Origin: Oidiodendron maius Zn
Lineage: Eukaryota; Ascomycota; Leotiomycetes; Myxotrichaceae
Direction of reading: 5' to 3'
Assembly (NCBI GenBank): GCA_000827325.1
Contig: KN832886.1
Coordinates: 902,129 to 966,128, forward strand
DNA length: 64,000 bases
In this document: positions 21,431 to 33,044 of the stretch, one piece after another
Layout of the letters: every line of letters starts with the position of its first letter
Numbering within the stretch: position 1 is the first letter of the stretch
Notes under the pieces: generated by a model
The model's input: only the letters and a program-made list of their open reading frames with translations
Databases searched by the model: none
What the model was told of the DNA's origin: nothing
Made by a program: the position numbers and the translations under genes

Positions 21431-23529
21431 TATGGCTGGATCTTATTTGGCAGCCTTCTTTGGACTTGAGGGGCCTATGGAAGACTTTATAAGGCGTGGG
21501 ACTAACTTGAATCTAAAAGATTCTTACTATAGAACGCTACTATTATAGGCAGCAAAGAATAGGCATGATGCTGTTATTGCCTATCTTGCGGCCTAAGGTG
21601 TTGATATTAACACAAAGGATAAATTATATGAGACTCTAGTATCCCTTGCTGTGGGCTATGGACACAAGGCGGTAGTCCAGCTTCTCCTTAACCAACAGGG
21701 TATCAACCTAGAGCCAAAAGATATTATGGGAAGAACGCTGTTGTCAAGAGCTGCGATGTTCGGGCATGCAGCTGTAATTGAGATTCTTCTTGCATGAGAT
21801 GACATTAAGTTGGATTCTGAAGATAACGAAGGCAGGACACCGCTGTTTTTAGCTGCAATGTTTGGCCATGGAGATGTCGTTAAGCTCTTGCTTGACACTG
21901 GAAATACCACGAGCAGAGACCGGACCAAGCAAATATCTACTAGAGCAAGGCGCTAGCTCCATGATAATCGATATTCATCGGAAAAGTCTACTCCACCATA
22001 CCATTTTCGGACCGGACCGTAACCTTGAAACTATCAAAATGCTCCTAGCACTCAGTGCACTAAAATATTTAGTAGACGATGACAACATGGCACCGCTATA
22101 TTATACATCTGTGTACAGTGGACCGGATATCGCAAAGCTGATAATTCAAAATGAGGTGCCTGTGGATATAGCGATACAGAGGAGAACACGGCAGCAAAAT
22201 GAGCACGAGGGTGGGAAGATATTGAAACCTGTCGATTGTCGAGAGACGCTAGGCACTATTTCTGGAGGGCTAACACCTCTGCACTATATAGCATTGGTTG
22301 GAAATGGCCGAATAGTGCAGTTCTGCCTTGACCATGGGGCAAATCCAAATGCCAAGTCCCAGTATGGTGAAACACCTCTACACCTTACACTTCGCAGGAC
22401 CGTCCTGGCGCATCAAAATTTCCTCGATCATGGAGTAACGGATGCGCAGCCCCAGGATGGTGAAAATCTGTCACACCTTATACCGGGGCCTACGCATCGA
22501 GATAGTTGGGAAGATGACCATAACCGGCTTGAATATGTGCTGACTCTTACTGATCCCGAAGGAGATGATGCTGGCGAAATTTTTGAGAACATTACAAAGG
22601 AGCGAATCTGCCTACTAGATGCGCTTCTTCGCCACCCCCGAATTGATGTCAATATACAAGACATTAAAGGAGTATAAGTACTACATTATCTCAAGTATAG
22701 GTATGAAAAGTGTGATATTCTTATCTCTAAGCTAATCAAAAGAGGCCCTAACCTCTCTCTTAAAAATTCGGAGGAGTGAGCCCTATTGCATTTTGCCTGT
22801 CGTAGCAACTACTATTCGTCTGTGGAAGTGCTTCTGAGTCATGGTGCAGACATATCACACACTGATAGTGATGGCTTGAACTCTCTTCACTGCGCTATAT
22901 ACAGTACCAACGTAGAGACAATTTCCTGCATCCTTGAAGCAGCTGACACAAGTTGCTCCGATATAACTGCCTCAGTGGACAGTAACAGTAGAAATGCTCT
23001 ACATCACTTGCTAGTCAATTTACCCAACATCTAGGGAGTCCGGCTGCTCGTTTGCAAAGGAGTTGACGTTAATGGCCAAGATATCGATGGAAATACGCCA
23101 CTGGCTGCATATCTCAGTAACCCATGTGTAGTTTACAAGCAAATTTATCGGCTACTGCTCTCGAGCGGATCAGATGTTTTGGCCATAAATCATGAGGGGC
23201 TGGCTCTTCCGCACATATTCTCCAGCTGGCTAGATCCTAATATGGAGGATTTGAAGGCTATAATAGACTTCAGCATCGACCTAGCTGCAAGAGATAGAGA
23301 CGGAAGGACTCTTTTGCATCACAGTGCCCTCAACGGTTCTATTACAGAGCCGAATTTGTCATATCTTCTCGATAATACTAGCTTTTGCTGTGAAGACCGA
23401 GATTCTTTAGGGAGGACGCCAAGAGAGTATGCTGTAGAGGCAGGGAAAAAGCGCCACAAGTTTTCCTATGAGCGCAAGAGGTGGTCAAGGAGTTTGGGAA
23501 TACTCAGGGGGCACGAAGAATCCACGTAG
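21431..23529 (+). pseudogene. Ankyrin-repeat protein pseudogene
   Basis: Tandem ankyrin repeats are readable for about 700 codons: EGRTPLFLAAMFGHGDVVKLLLD, GGLTPLHYIALVGNGRIVQFCL with YGETPLHL, LLHFACRSNYYSSVEVLLSHGAD, and DRDGRTLLHHSALNGS. At least five in-frame stops occur (for example TAG at 21546-21548 where LLQAA is expected, then LLA-stop-DDIK where CGA to TGA fits) and a frameshift lies near 21890. Several stops fit C-to-T transitions. Readable segments are 21432-21900, 21862-22677, 22678-23034 and 23035-23529. Ankyrin proteins of this type are highly variable in fungal genomes and often form the C-terminal part of NLR-like receptors; no NACHT domain is visible here. Confidence 0.8.
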
Positions 23530-24711
23530 AAGTGGATTATTATCTAATTTTATGACCTTTTAACTCACTGATTGCAGTGTGTAGCAATTAATACTGCGGG
23601 GCATTGATTATTTGTATGGGAATCCATCCCAAGTGTAAAGCTAGCTAGTACGAGTCTGGCGCTAAATGGCATAGAGTTCAGCATGGATCCTGGAATTGGT
23701 TAGACTCTTCCACTGGAAGACGATCAAATTTGTCACCCGCTTTTCCTGTCGACGACTTCGAAAGCTAAACATTTATAATTAAAGCAGTAGCATTGACTTG
23801 AACGTTTTGACTGTAAACTGAAGTTCCAAGGTGGCAGCGCATCACATAGGTCTAGTTGCAATGGAGAATAAACAAGTTCAAGTTACTTGTTCCACTCTGT
23901 CTCTAAATCGGAACCCAAGATCCTATCACGCTATACCGCCTCCGAAAAGCCTTCAAGTAGGCAGTCCATATGCATCTTCAGTCCAACGTGCTCCACCGGC
24001 GTAAAACTTCTAGCAGAGCCCACAAACATATTTGGGCCGTCATGAATCTTAAAGGCATTAGTTGAAGCGATATAGTCTCCCCGAATTGTAGGTTAAGTAC
24101 TTATAAGTATAATACTATAATAGACGGAAGTGTCGAAATCCGATCGACGCCAGATCATACCTAGCCGCAGCAAGAATGCGAAGAAAGAACTTTTCGGCAC
24201 AAAAGAGGAAAGGATGTTGGGATCTAGCTAAGTGCTGTTGGGATTTAGCTGCGTCCTAGATACAATCCAGGTGATCCTACTGTCAGAGGTTGTTTGTGTA
24301 ATTGATACCCAATCCGGTGGGTTGGAGCCCAACCCTAGAAGCATATAAACCCCTAAGCCAGAGGGTTGTATCCTGAATTAATTGAAGTATATACACGCCC
24401 TTTACAGCTGTATTTACGTGCCCTTTTTACGGTTCATTGTTCTGCCTGTATAATCCGTATCTTTGCCTATAAGCATGAAACCTTAGAGTCCGGATGGTAT
24501 GCTTATAGCGAAGTTTAACTGTATAATACGGAACTATATCAATGTTTCAGGTAGTAGACACGGAAATCTCTAGCAACTAAACTTGCCTTCGCAACTCCAT
24601 CTATGCTGGTTGGAGACCGTACAATCATGAGAGCAGAACCGATCTTGAAACGAGTGTCTAATGAGACTCTAATTCTGTAGGGTCAATATCAGGACCTAAT
24701 AAGGGAGGCGT
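23530..24711. other. Intergenic with an unrecognised coding remnant and possible LTR-like sequence
   Basis: On the minus strand about 23931-24090 reads FKIHDGPNMFVGSARSFTP and then VEHVGLKMHMDCLLEGF before a stop. This looks like the C-terminus of a real protein, but the family is not recognised and no upstream exon was found. Around 24225-24260 the block TGTTGGGATCTAGCT is repeated (TGTTGGGATTTAGCT), and the next 150 bp contain a TATA-like CATATAAAC, which is suggestive of an LTR remnant. Confidence 0.3.
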
Positions 24712-26444
24712 TTACAGATACAATGCCTGAATCTCCCTGTTGTACACCTGGTACGTCAAACTTCTCACAATGCTACCTTTTCCAGCCCTCGGGAACGACA
24801 TCGGAGCCACAATGAGGATCATATTCCTTTCCACGCGCGCATGTTCTGGTAAAGTCGCATTTGCATCGACCACATATCGCCACACCTTTTCAATCAAGTC
24901 CTCGGACGGCACATCTTTACTTTTCGGTTCTACCAACAGTCCACATTTTGGCTTATCCGATCCAAAAACCAAACAACCCGACAGCAAAGGATGGCCCGAC
25001 ACCATCACCTCCAGATCCACGGGATTGACCTTCAGGCCCGTTCTCAAAATCAAGATGTCGTCGAGTCGGCCTTGGAAATTGTACAGCACATCTCCATCCA
25101 ATTCTAACCTGGTCACCAGATCGCGCGATCGCCATTGTTGCAGCTCAGGGAAGATGTCAAAAACGACCTGAAATGCTCGGCCAGGGTCAGAGTCTGCCTT
25201 GCGGTTCTGGACAATCTCGTATAGTTGCCTTCCGTCAGCAGTTGAGGCGCCTGGCAGCAGTTCGGCAGTCGGCCCGAGGGTGGGGTGGAATAATAGGTGC
25301 ATCCAGTTCTGAGAAGGTGGGATAAGATAGGGATGAAGATGAGTTTCGGTTGAAGCCATTATTTGCCACAGGTGCGCAGATGTGTGGGAGGTAATGAAAT
25401 CTCCAGTCGCCTGGGCGATGGGGCCTATGTATATGCTTAGCATGGAGATATCTAGTCATTTTCTGAGATTGACCTGCCTCCAAGCCAGCAAACGTGAAAT
25501 AACTCCTTCATATAGGGCAACAGTTCGCTGCCGTAATCTATGAAGACGGTATCGCAGAGTGAGGGAACCAAGACAATGCCGTGGATGTCATGCAGGGCTT
25601 TGATAATATCGCCGATGATTTTGCCACTGCCTGTCAACATTGGGGGTCCAATCACAGCAATAGAACCACGAAAAAAGACAGCGACGCTGAAGGAAATACC
25701 AGAAAGATGGAAGAAGGGTGTACCGATGAATGTCAACTTGCTCTTGCCTAGCAGTGTCGTGTCAGCTGATATACGGCCCCTAACAGGTTCCACGAGGTGA
25801 TCCCGATCGGGGCGGTTGAGGTGGATGTGATTATAATATATCGGCTTTGGGGCTCCAGTCGAACCGGAGGTATGGACTATCATTGCCGTGTCGCGTTTGG
25901 CTTCTTCCCAAGTTTTTGTGTATGAATAGTGATCCGTAACTTGGTGAACCATAAACTCAAGGTCTGGGATCTCAAAGGTCCCCAATCCATCGGGCGTGGC
26001 ATCTGCAATTTTCTGGGCGTGTGCTGCGAGAGGACCAGCATAGAACAACTTCGAGCACTTGGTAGCATTTAGCAGAGACACGGTGTTGCTCACAGCATTG
26101 CGGGTGCTTGGAATAAGAATTGGATGGCCCGTCTTCATGGCCGCAAGCTCCATCACCCAATATCGGAAATCTTGGATTCCAATAAAGCAAATGGGTTCAT
26201 TTACTTCGTTATTGGATCCGAGTTTCGCATCTATCCAGTGCGCTGTGAAGCTGATTGCATTGGAGAGCTGGGAATAGGATAGTGTGGAGAAGCCCGCGGA
26301 TATATCCTCTGATTTGGCCATCATGCCAACCACATCGTCAGGATGAGTTCTCGCTTTCTCATCTATTAGTTGTGGAAGCAGCCTTTCGCCATACTTCATG
26401 CCGTCCTTGGCAGAGCCAGTTGAGGTTACGGGTACCAAGTCCAT
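24712..26444 (-). CDS. Stand-alone NRPS-like adenylate-forming enzyme (ANL superfamily)
   Basis: Exons 26444-25478 and 25424-24712 give 559 residues. Motifs in order are YGERLLPQLIDEKARTHP and YSQLSNA near the N-terminus, the P-loop HTSGSTGAPKPIYYNH, FHVCWLGG, MASTETHLHPYLIP (A5), LYNFQGRLDDILILRTG and LKVNP (A7-A8). The nearest fungal relatives are adenylate-forming reductases, but the protein stops after the A domain: no carrier (LGGDS) or reductase domain follows. It should activate a carboxylic acid as the acyl-AMP. The two exons are in frame only if the 53-nt intron has a GC donor (25477-25425); the nearby GT donor at 25473 would break the frame. An alternative upstream start at 26546 adds 34 residues. 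It could instead be a truncated gene. Confidence 0.7.
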
Positions 26445-27461
26445 CGTAGTTGTAAGCAAGTTTGATAATACAAATGCGAAGAATAAAGCAGAACAACGTC
26501 TCAACGTGAATGCTGCCCCTACATATAACTGCAGATTACTCAGCATAGTATTATATGTGGGGGCTTAGGCCAGGGTTACCTTGTGTATCTAGTGAGCTCA
26601 TAAGTATCCTCCTTGTTGCTCGCTCCCGCTCTCATGAAATGTACAGTACATACTCATAAAATTAGCACTGTTCAAAAATAGTCCGTAAAGCTTATCGAAA
26701 TGGAATAAGCAAGGCTGACTCACTGCATTATTAGTTTTTCTGTCGTAGAGGCGTCTGACCATTTTCCCAAAACGAGCCGGCGCCACGAACTCAGGCCCTG
26801 AGTGCACTAATTCCTATTGGGACATCGGTCCTGCAACGTGCGGAAGCGCTGACGAGAACATGATAGATATCAACATTTGTAAGAAGACATCATATTAACT
26901 GGTAAGGCGCGCTCCGCACGCCGACACCCTGAAACAGCGGGTGGCTGAGCAACCGGGGGAGGGCGGCAAAATAACCAGGGAGGAAAGACCAACTTGACCG
27001 TGGCCCCAAGAGCTCCCACCTAGCCGACGTCGTCTAGGTGGGCTACAGCACTTTTCCATGAAAATCAAGAGGCCACCACAATAGTATCTTCTAACTCAGC
27101 CAACACAGCTATAATAGACTTTCTGTCTAGCATAGCTGTGATCTTCCATGTGTCAATATTTTTACCCATTTCCGATATTCCTTCTCGGGTTTTTGACGCT
27201 TAGCCCCAGTGTTGGCAGTAGTATTTGACTGCTGCAATATATGACTATGATATTGCAATATTAACAGGGATAACAAAGAGTTTTCAGTAATCTCTCGTGC
27301 TCTGGAAACTGAAGCCTTTAATGTAAATACTCCTGCGTCAGGACGAAATTGACCCTTCCGGCACATCATCGCCACCCCCAGAATCTGTTGATTTTAGTGC
27401 TCGGATTGGTTGGCCATCAAGTTCTTATTATTTTAGAATACAAGAGGGGATCGCTGGCTAT
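26445..27461. other. Intergenic, with a nested palindrome
   Basis: About 1 kb between the adenylation gene and a hAT relic. A 28-bp nested palindrome lies at 27015-27042 (arms CCCACCTAG and CTAGGTGGG around CGACGTCG). No gene is recognised; the frames at 26598-26807 and 27127-27375 (minus) carry no motif. Confidence 0.4.
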
Positions 27462-27900
27462 ATGCACAGTCTCGATCAGGGGCTTGAAATACTGACAAAT
27501 TCAACAGAATCCAGTGCTCTTTCCAGCCACGACACTCCGGACTTCAAACCTTTCGACCCACTCACATCATCTTCTACAAAACGATATGGGCGAAAGCCAA
27601 CAGAAAAGCGTTGGACGCGGACATCCTTTGTATGGAAGCATATGCTAGATCCGATTGATACAATATATCAACGGGAAGGCTCTGATGCTATATACTGGCG
27701 TTGCAAGTATTGCCCAAAGGAGTACAGAGAGTCTGGTAGTACGGCGTTTATTGCAGTCTATCTATAAACTGTACATTCAGCAGCTGAGTATCTCTAGTGC
27801 GATGGCAAGAGGCCTTGAAACGCAATACAAACGACGTTATCTTAACTTGGCTCAATCAACTATAATCAATCCTGCTGACTTGGTATATACTAGGTAGAAG
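27462..27900 (+). mobile_element. hAT-type transposase relic (BED zinc-finger N-terminus)
   Basis: The first 100 codons encode KPTEKRWTRTSFVWKH and then YWRCKYCPKEYRESG, the start of a BED zinc finger as in fungal hAT (Restless/Tol-like) transposases. The frame then meets TAA and TAG codons, although the expected His-containing continuation (TVHSAAEYL) is still visible. The catalytic and dimerisation regions are missing, so this is a 5' fragment only. Confidence 0.7.
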
Positions 27901-28069
27901 TGTTGTCTAGCTAACACTTGATATTGATTAAGTAGTGACTTACTGCCTATATATATATATATAAGAGCTGTCAGTTAAGTTAAATAGAAACTAGTTCAAT
28001 TGTAACAAATCTATTAACTCTTAAGCAGCTCTTTATTCAATAGATATTATATTATTTAGTCTCTTTTCT

Positions 28070-28324
28070 TGAGCAGAGGTTCAGGTTAATGTGCACAGGT
28101 TGTAGTCAGGAATCAAGGTGAAACTCAGTGTTATATTAAGTGATGCAGAGACAACTAAAGTAAGAAGAGATTTAGGAGAACTAGAGCCTTTTATGCTTAA
28201 TACTATACACTTAATTGAGTCACCAAATAGGCTCCCACCTAGTCACCTTATAGGCACCGGTAGGCAGCCGAATAGGCAGATGTGTAGTATGTATAAATGT
28301 GCCCGAAGCCCTAGGACCTAGTCA
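28070..28324 (+). repeat. Solo-LTR-like dispersed repeat, copy B
   Basis: A 255-bp copy of the repeat family also at 4880-5129, 41303-41580 and 60158-60454. It starts TGAGCAGAGG and ends CCTAGTCA, retains mixed base composition, and so is one of the least mutated copies. The short frame inside it is a shadow and not a gene. Confidence 0.7.
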
Positions 28325-28465
28325 ATAATATCTATTAGTATTATAGATCTATCTAAAGCTATAATAGAATAGAATAGATATAATAGATTAGTAGATAAGT
28401 CTATTATATTAATAGTTATTAATTATTAAAAAGTAAAGTTATTTATAATTACTTTCTTATATATA

Positions 28466-28886
28466 ACGTGCATGTATAGCGAGCCAACCAGACAAGTGAG
28501 TCGACCACTCGATTTTACCGCAAAAATCGCAAAATCGTACCCTTGCATTTTTGACCACTACACTTTACTGTCACTTAGAAATTTAATAGGATGTATTATA
28601 TATATAGTCAATTAAGTTTTTAAATTTTCAAGATACTACAACCAGTGGTTGAGATCTAGAGTTTTGGGGGCCAAATTCAGCCAGCAGCCTTAGATCTCAA
28701 CAACCACCAGTCGCAGTAGCTTAAAATTTTGAAATATTACTTCTCTATATATATAATATCTACCATTAAATTTCCAAGTAATAATAATATACAATGGTTG
28801 AAAATGCAAGGGCACGATTTTGCGATTTTTTCGGTAAAATCGAGTGGTCGACTCACTTGTCTGGTCGGCTCGCTATACATGCACGT
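28466..28886. mobile_element. 421-bp MITE with about 90-bp terminal inverted repeats, TA target duplication
   Basis: Left end ACGTGCATGTATAGCGAGCC and right end GGCTCGCTATACATGCACGT are inverted copies. The inverted similarity continues for about 90 bp, including AGTGAGTCGACCACTCGATTTT and CGCAAAATCG. The interior is also weakly palindromic, so the whole element can fold back. TA dinucleotides flank both ends (28464-28465, 28887-28888), the target site used by Tc1/mariner and pogo/Fot1 transposases. It has no coding capacity. Confidence 0.85.
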
Positions 28887-29430
28887 TAGCTTTTATTTAT
28901 CTTTTTAAACTATACTATTATTTACTTTTAAAGTTTAATATCTATTATATAAGCTATCTTAAAGTTATCTTATTCTTTTACTATTAAAATAAAGAAAGAG
29001 TTTAAATCTTAAATATACACAGATTGCTCTACTCTGAGCAAATATTTTGCGACTAGGAAGCTAGGAAATTTTTAACATCGGAACTATCTAGCCAGAAACA
29101 GTAAATGGCCCCCTTCAATTGGGACGATAATATTCCTCTCACGTTCTGAAATCACTGTTATAACTGATAGCTAGCGCTCGAAAATTCCACCTGTCTATCT
29201 TGATCCCAAGCTTTTCCCACCTCCTCCAGCACCATTGCCGTGGCCTTTTCCGCAGCTTGGTGATGCTAAAAGTCGTTATTTCGTTCACGGATGTTCAGTG
29301 AGGAGCGGAATGCGGCAGTGCCGAGAGGTCGAGGACGGTGGTGTATTCCTGGATTTCGAGAGCGCCAAACAATACCTTCTGTCAACTTCAGATCCTGAAT
29401 CGTACACTAAAATTGTAACGAATGGTATTA
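28887..29430. other. Intergenic, AT-rich then unrecognised
   Basis: AT-rich up to about 29030. A plus-strand frame at 29235-29489 (84 codons) overlaps the 3' end of the regulator gene on the other strand and has no recognised family, so it is not called. Confidence 0.3.
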
Positions 29431-31270
29431 TTACAATGGCCCATAACCTCCAAACCGACTTCCTCCTAGGAAATGATCAACTGCAATGAATGGATCTACG
29501 CCATTGCACAACTCCAGGAACATCTGGTCATGAACATCATCAAACCACAAGATCTGTCGAAACTTATCTGGCAGGCATTCCCACCTACCAACGCCCACTT
29601 CCGCCCTGGACTTCCCAAGCTCTGCGAAAAACCACTCCCGATCGCATCCGCGGCTCTCCATTGCACCCATGGCTAGCACCCAAGTCTTCAGTAGTGCAAA
29701 GGGCTCCCAGTCCTGTGTCTTCTTCTCTAGAAGTGCCCGGAGCTTCGCCGCTTGGTGAGAAGATATCACGCCCATAATACCAAAAAGACGTCGGATTTCT
29801 GCGATGCACAACGTGCATCCGAGACGCAAGATATCGACTTTCCGCTGGGCATTATCATTGCTTGGTGATACTAGACTTAGTAAACGGTGTTGTAAGGGGA
29901 GGATATTTGACGCGAATAGTTCGCCGCTGCAGTATACATTTCCGCGAGTGCGTTGGACTTCGCCTTTGAGGTAGAACATGAAGGAGCGAATATCGTCCAT
30001 AATAGTCATGATCTCAGCATATTCTGGATTGGTTTCATTCCAAGAGTGTGAAAGCTGCTCTGCCAATAGAGGTAACGGGGTGAGATCGTCAGCGCCCAAG
30101 CTTTCGAGAAGCATCGTTGTAGGGATAGGAAAGATGGGCTGAATGTCTTCAGTGCAGGATCCTCCAACATCGACCCTACATGACCGGGTTAGCAGGTCAG
30201 AGTTTATAGCATATCAATGTAATCCATACCAGAACAAGGCCATCCGCAAAAGCCTATTCGAGTTGAAATTGTCAATACCACCCCTGAGGCGAACTATCTC
30301 TTTTACTGCATTCATGTGAATATGCCATCCAGCCTGATTTCCTATGACATGCTAAATAGTATTGTCAGTATATAGTTGCGTCCTGCCGACAGGAAATTCT
30401 GACCGAATAACAAGCAAATGCAGTAATGCTAGCAATAACGCTATCGCTGGTTGCATAGATTTTGTTAGATATCTTTTGTTTAACTATCATGACCGCCCTC
30501 GTGTGGTACATCATCGGCACACGGGTCTCTGGTGCAAGATATCTGGCACGAAGAGATGCTAGATTCAGAGCTGCATTTGATAGGACCTGGTAAAAAGTTG
30601 CAGCATCTGTCATACCAAGCGGTAGCCATGCATCTCTGTAAGGCGGCGTATTCCCATATCTGTCATCAAAGACTAGGGATAAATGTCAATTATAAGGTGC
30701 CAGAATTCTCAAAAGGATTTAGTTTACCATGATCTATAAGCTGCAGAGAGTGTTGATCCATCTTAATTGGGTATCGAACAAAAGGATCCAAGCGTCCTGT
30801 CCATAATCGTTCGATGGGAGGGACGACAACGGCAGCTGGTTGGCTAGTTTGTTGGTGTAGAAAAGGCTCTGTGCTATTGTGAAGGCCACTGGACTCCAAG
30901 GGCATGAACGTATTTTGATTCACTCTAGAGATATCCCCGTCACGCACCGTTGGTCGGTTCGGCTGCTGCACTGAATAATGTGGCTCGGCTGGCGGCCTAT
31001 TAAGATCTAGAGAATCCGGAACCCCGAGAGTAAATCGAAAGAGTCCCTGTATCTTCCCATACTTGCGCCTCGCCTTGCCAATATCTTTCATAACATGCTT
31101 ACGGATTTGAGGAAGCACGTCCTTGCTCGTTTTTGGCGTTGTCTGGGTTATAAACATCAGATCAAGGTTGGTGCCTGCATCCTGCAAGGGCCTTTGATTG
31201 TTGTTAGGAAATAAGTCATGCCGACCTTGTCTAAGGAGTCTACCTACTTAGCTGGAGGATCTTGACTCAT
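29431..31270 (-). CDS. Fungal-specific transcription factor family protein without zinc cluster
   Basis: Exons 31270-31248, 31191-30728, 30672-30404, 30351-30230 and 30175-29431 splice in consistent phase to 540 residues. The N-terminus has MFITQTTPKTSKDV and a basic stretch (KHVMKDIGKARRKYGK), typical of fungal_trans_2-type proteins lacking a Zn2Cys6 cluster. The middle contains YGNTPPYRDAWLPLGM, MTDAATFYQVLSNAA and IHMNAVKEIVRLRGGI, the hallmark block of this family. Introns are 52-56 nt with standard GT-AG ends. No DNA-binding domain is visible, so it may act as a partner of another regulator or bind DNA through its basic stretch. No intact pathway gene lies directly beside it. Confidence 0.85.
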
Positions 31271-31796
31271 GTTTTGGCCCCCACAAGCCACACTGGACGA
31301 AATTGGTATCCAACTACCGAGTTAAGACCGTTGGGCGAATATGTTTCTTTTGCGCAGAGATAAGGATACGGAGGAGAAATAGGGTCGTAACAAGATCTGG
31401 CCTTAGCAAACATCTGTTTAACAATTTAAATCATAGGGTAGGATTTTCAGATCAAGGATGTCGTTCCCCGAGCCATCTTGAAAGGCGCGATGATTAAGTG
31501 ACTTGCGGAGTTGACTAACCGACAACGACACACGTTATTCTCATTCAGAGCTATCATGCTTACCAAGCTGAGGTGTTGTTTGCCAGACACCATTTTCCAC
31601 ATCTAGACCAGTTCCAGCAGGGAATCCCTGCAAGGATACTCTCACACCCAGTGCATTTATCCTCTTCTGCACTAGTTGGAAAGTCTACACGAGTGGGGTG
31701 AACCTGAGTAAACATCTACCTTATTAATCTTTTAACGGCAATTTACTAATACTAACCTTGCAATAAAAACGGATTATGGGTTGACATTATCGTCCT
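31271..31796. other. Intergenic, nothing recognised
   Basis: About 530 bp holding the promoter of the regulator on the minus strand; the plus-strand frame at 31303-31497 shows no motif. Confidence 0.35.
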
Positions 31797-32175
31797 GCTG
31801 CAGGCTCCCCTGCAGCCTCTGTATCCCCTATATAAGCACTCTAACAAATTCTACATGATTGGCGCTGGTGTTGGCACCTGGAATTTTTCCTCGGTGGCTG
31901 AAGCGATGGAGGTTATGCCGCATAATTTTAACCTCATCAATCCGCCAATTCGCGATATATACCCTATACTCCCTGTGCTACCGGGAATAGATACCTGGGT
32001 CGTTTATCGCTATCAGGTCGTGAATCCGGGAGCTTTCCTGTTCCATTGCCATATCCAGCCTCATCTGGATGGAGGGATGGCGGTGGCTTTGATAGACGGG
32101 TATGATGTATGGCCCGATGTGCCAGAGCGATATTTGTATAACAACGGATTTCCATTGGATCCCAGTTATGCCTAA
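31797..32175 (+). pseudogene. Multicopper oxidase (laccase-type) C-terminal relic
   Basis: Only the last 125 codons of a laccase or ascorbate-oxidase-type multicopper oxidase are present: KHSNKFYMIGAGVGTWNFSS, VVNPGAFLFHCHIQPHLDGGM (type-1 and type-3 copper ligands HCHIxxHxxxGM) and the C-terminal stop at 32173-32175. The preceding copper motif, normally HPxHxH, reads YPLYKH here: two His codons (CAT) have become TAT at 31822-31824 and 31831-31833. Both are C-to-T changes in a CA context, as RIP produces. The N-terminal two cupredoxin domains are missing, so the fragment cannot bind a full copper set. Confidence 0.8.
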
Positions 32176-33044
32176 CCTAGGCTGTAGAACTTGTTTCCCG
32201 CCTCCTATTGGACCATGCTATGCCATTCCGAACTTGACTGGAACAGTTGGTGCGGTTACTATGCGGGTTCAGACCACTCAATGTAAAATATTGAAATCGT
32301 TATGTGTAGCCTTACTCGGGACCCGAATGGCCTTATCATAGCTGAGTTGACTTTACTCTCTGTATTACTATCACCATACAATCTTTTATACAAGACATCC
32401 GCCTGTAATCTGTGCGAGTGTGTTATCTAAGCTATGGGGGACATAAGTTTTCCATGCTTGATTCATGTGATAGGCAACGGGTAGGCAACTGGCACCATAT
32501 ACACAAAAAGGAGTAGATTACGCTCGCCACGAGTGCGGGGCGGCAGCCCTTACATGTGAGTCCAACCAAGGCATCGCTGTCAAGGCGAGGCATAGAACTA
32601 GGCCATAGACTTCTATTGCTAAAACGAACACAAGGAGAGAAGGTTGTGGCTGGCAAACTTCACTCCTTTTATTTACAGAAAATGGGGCATCCGAATTGGG
32701 ACGAATCACGCGACTAATCCCCTGACAATTGCCTACATTCCGGGAAGTAAGTGGGGAATTGGGTGGTTAGGACCATTATCCGCATTCAATTAATTACTTT
32801 CTAGGTAGGCAGCAGGTGGAAGGGTAATGCTGTAGTGAGGGAAGCTACTACAGTCTAATCGGACCAAAATTTCACTCTCTAAGTACGCTACAACCTATAC
32901 TCCGCTCGAGATTGTGCTCTCGTGCTTGAATCCTTCGGCGTCCTTCGAGTGGATGACGAATTTGTGCCAGTCAAACGCCGTATGGATGTCGGACGCCGAA
33001 GTATACGTTAATAAGATCTCCCAAGAGCTTGTCTGGGTAGAGGG
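32176..33044. other. Intergenic, nothing firm
   Basis: No conserved coding pattern. Around 32910-33000 a plus-strand reading (CALVLESFGVLRVDDEFVPV) may be a further piece of the transposon fragment that follows, but it is broken by double stops. Confidence 0.25.

Noticed and set aside
29235-29489. 84-codon plus-strand frame possibly a gene
   Set aside because: No family, overlaps the 3' end of the regulator gene on the opposite strand, no promoter or signal peptide evident.
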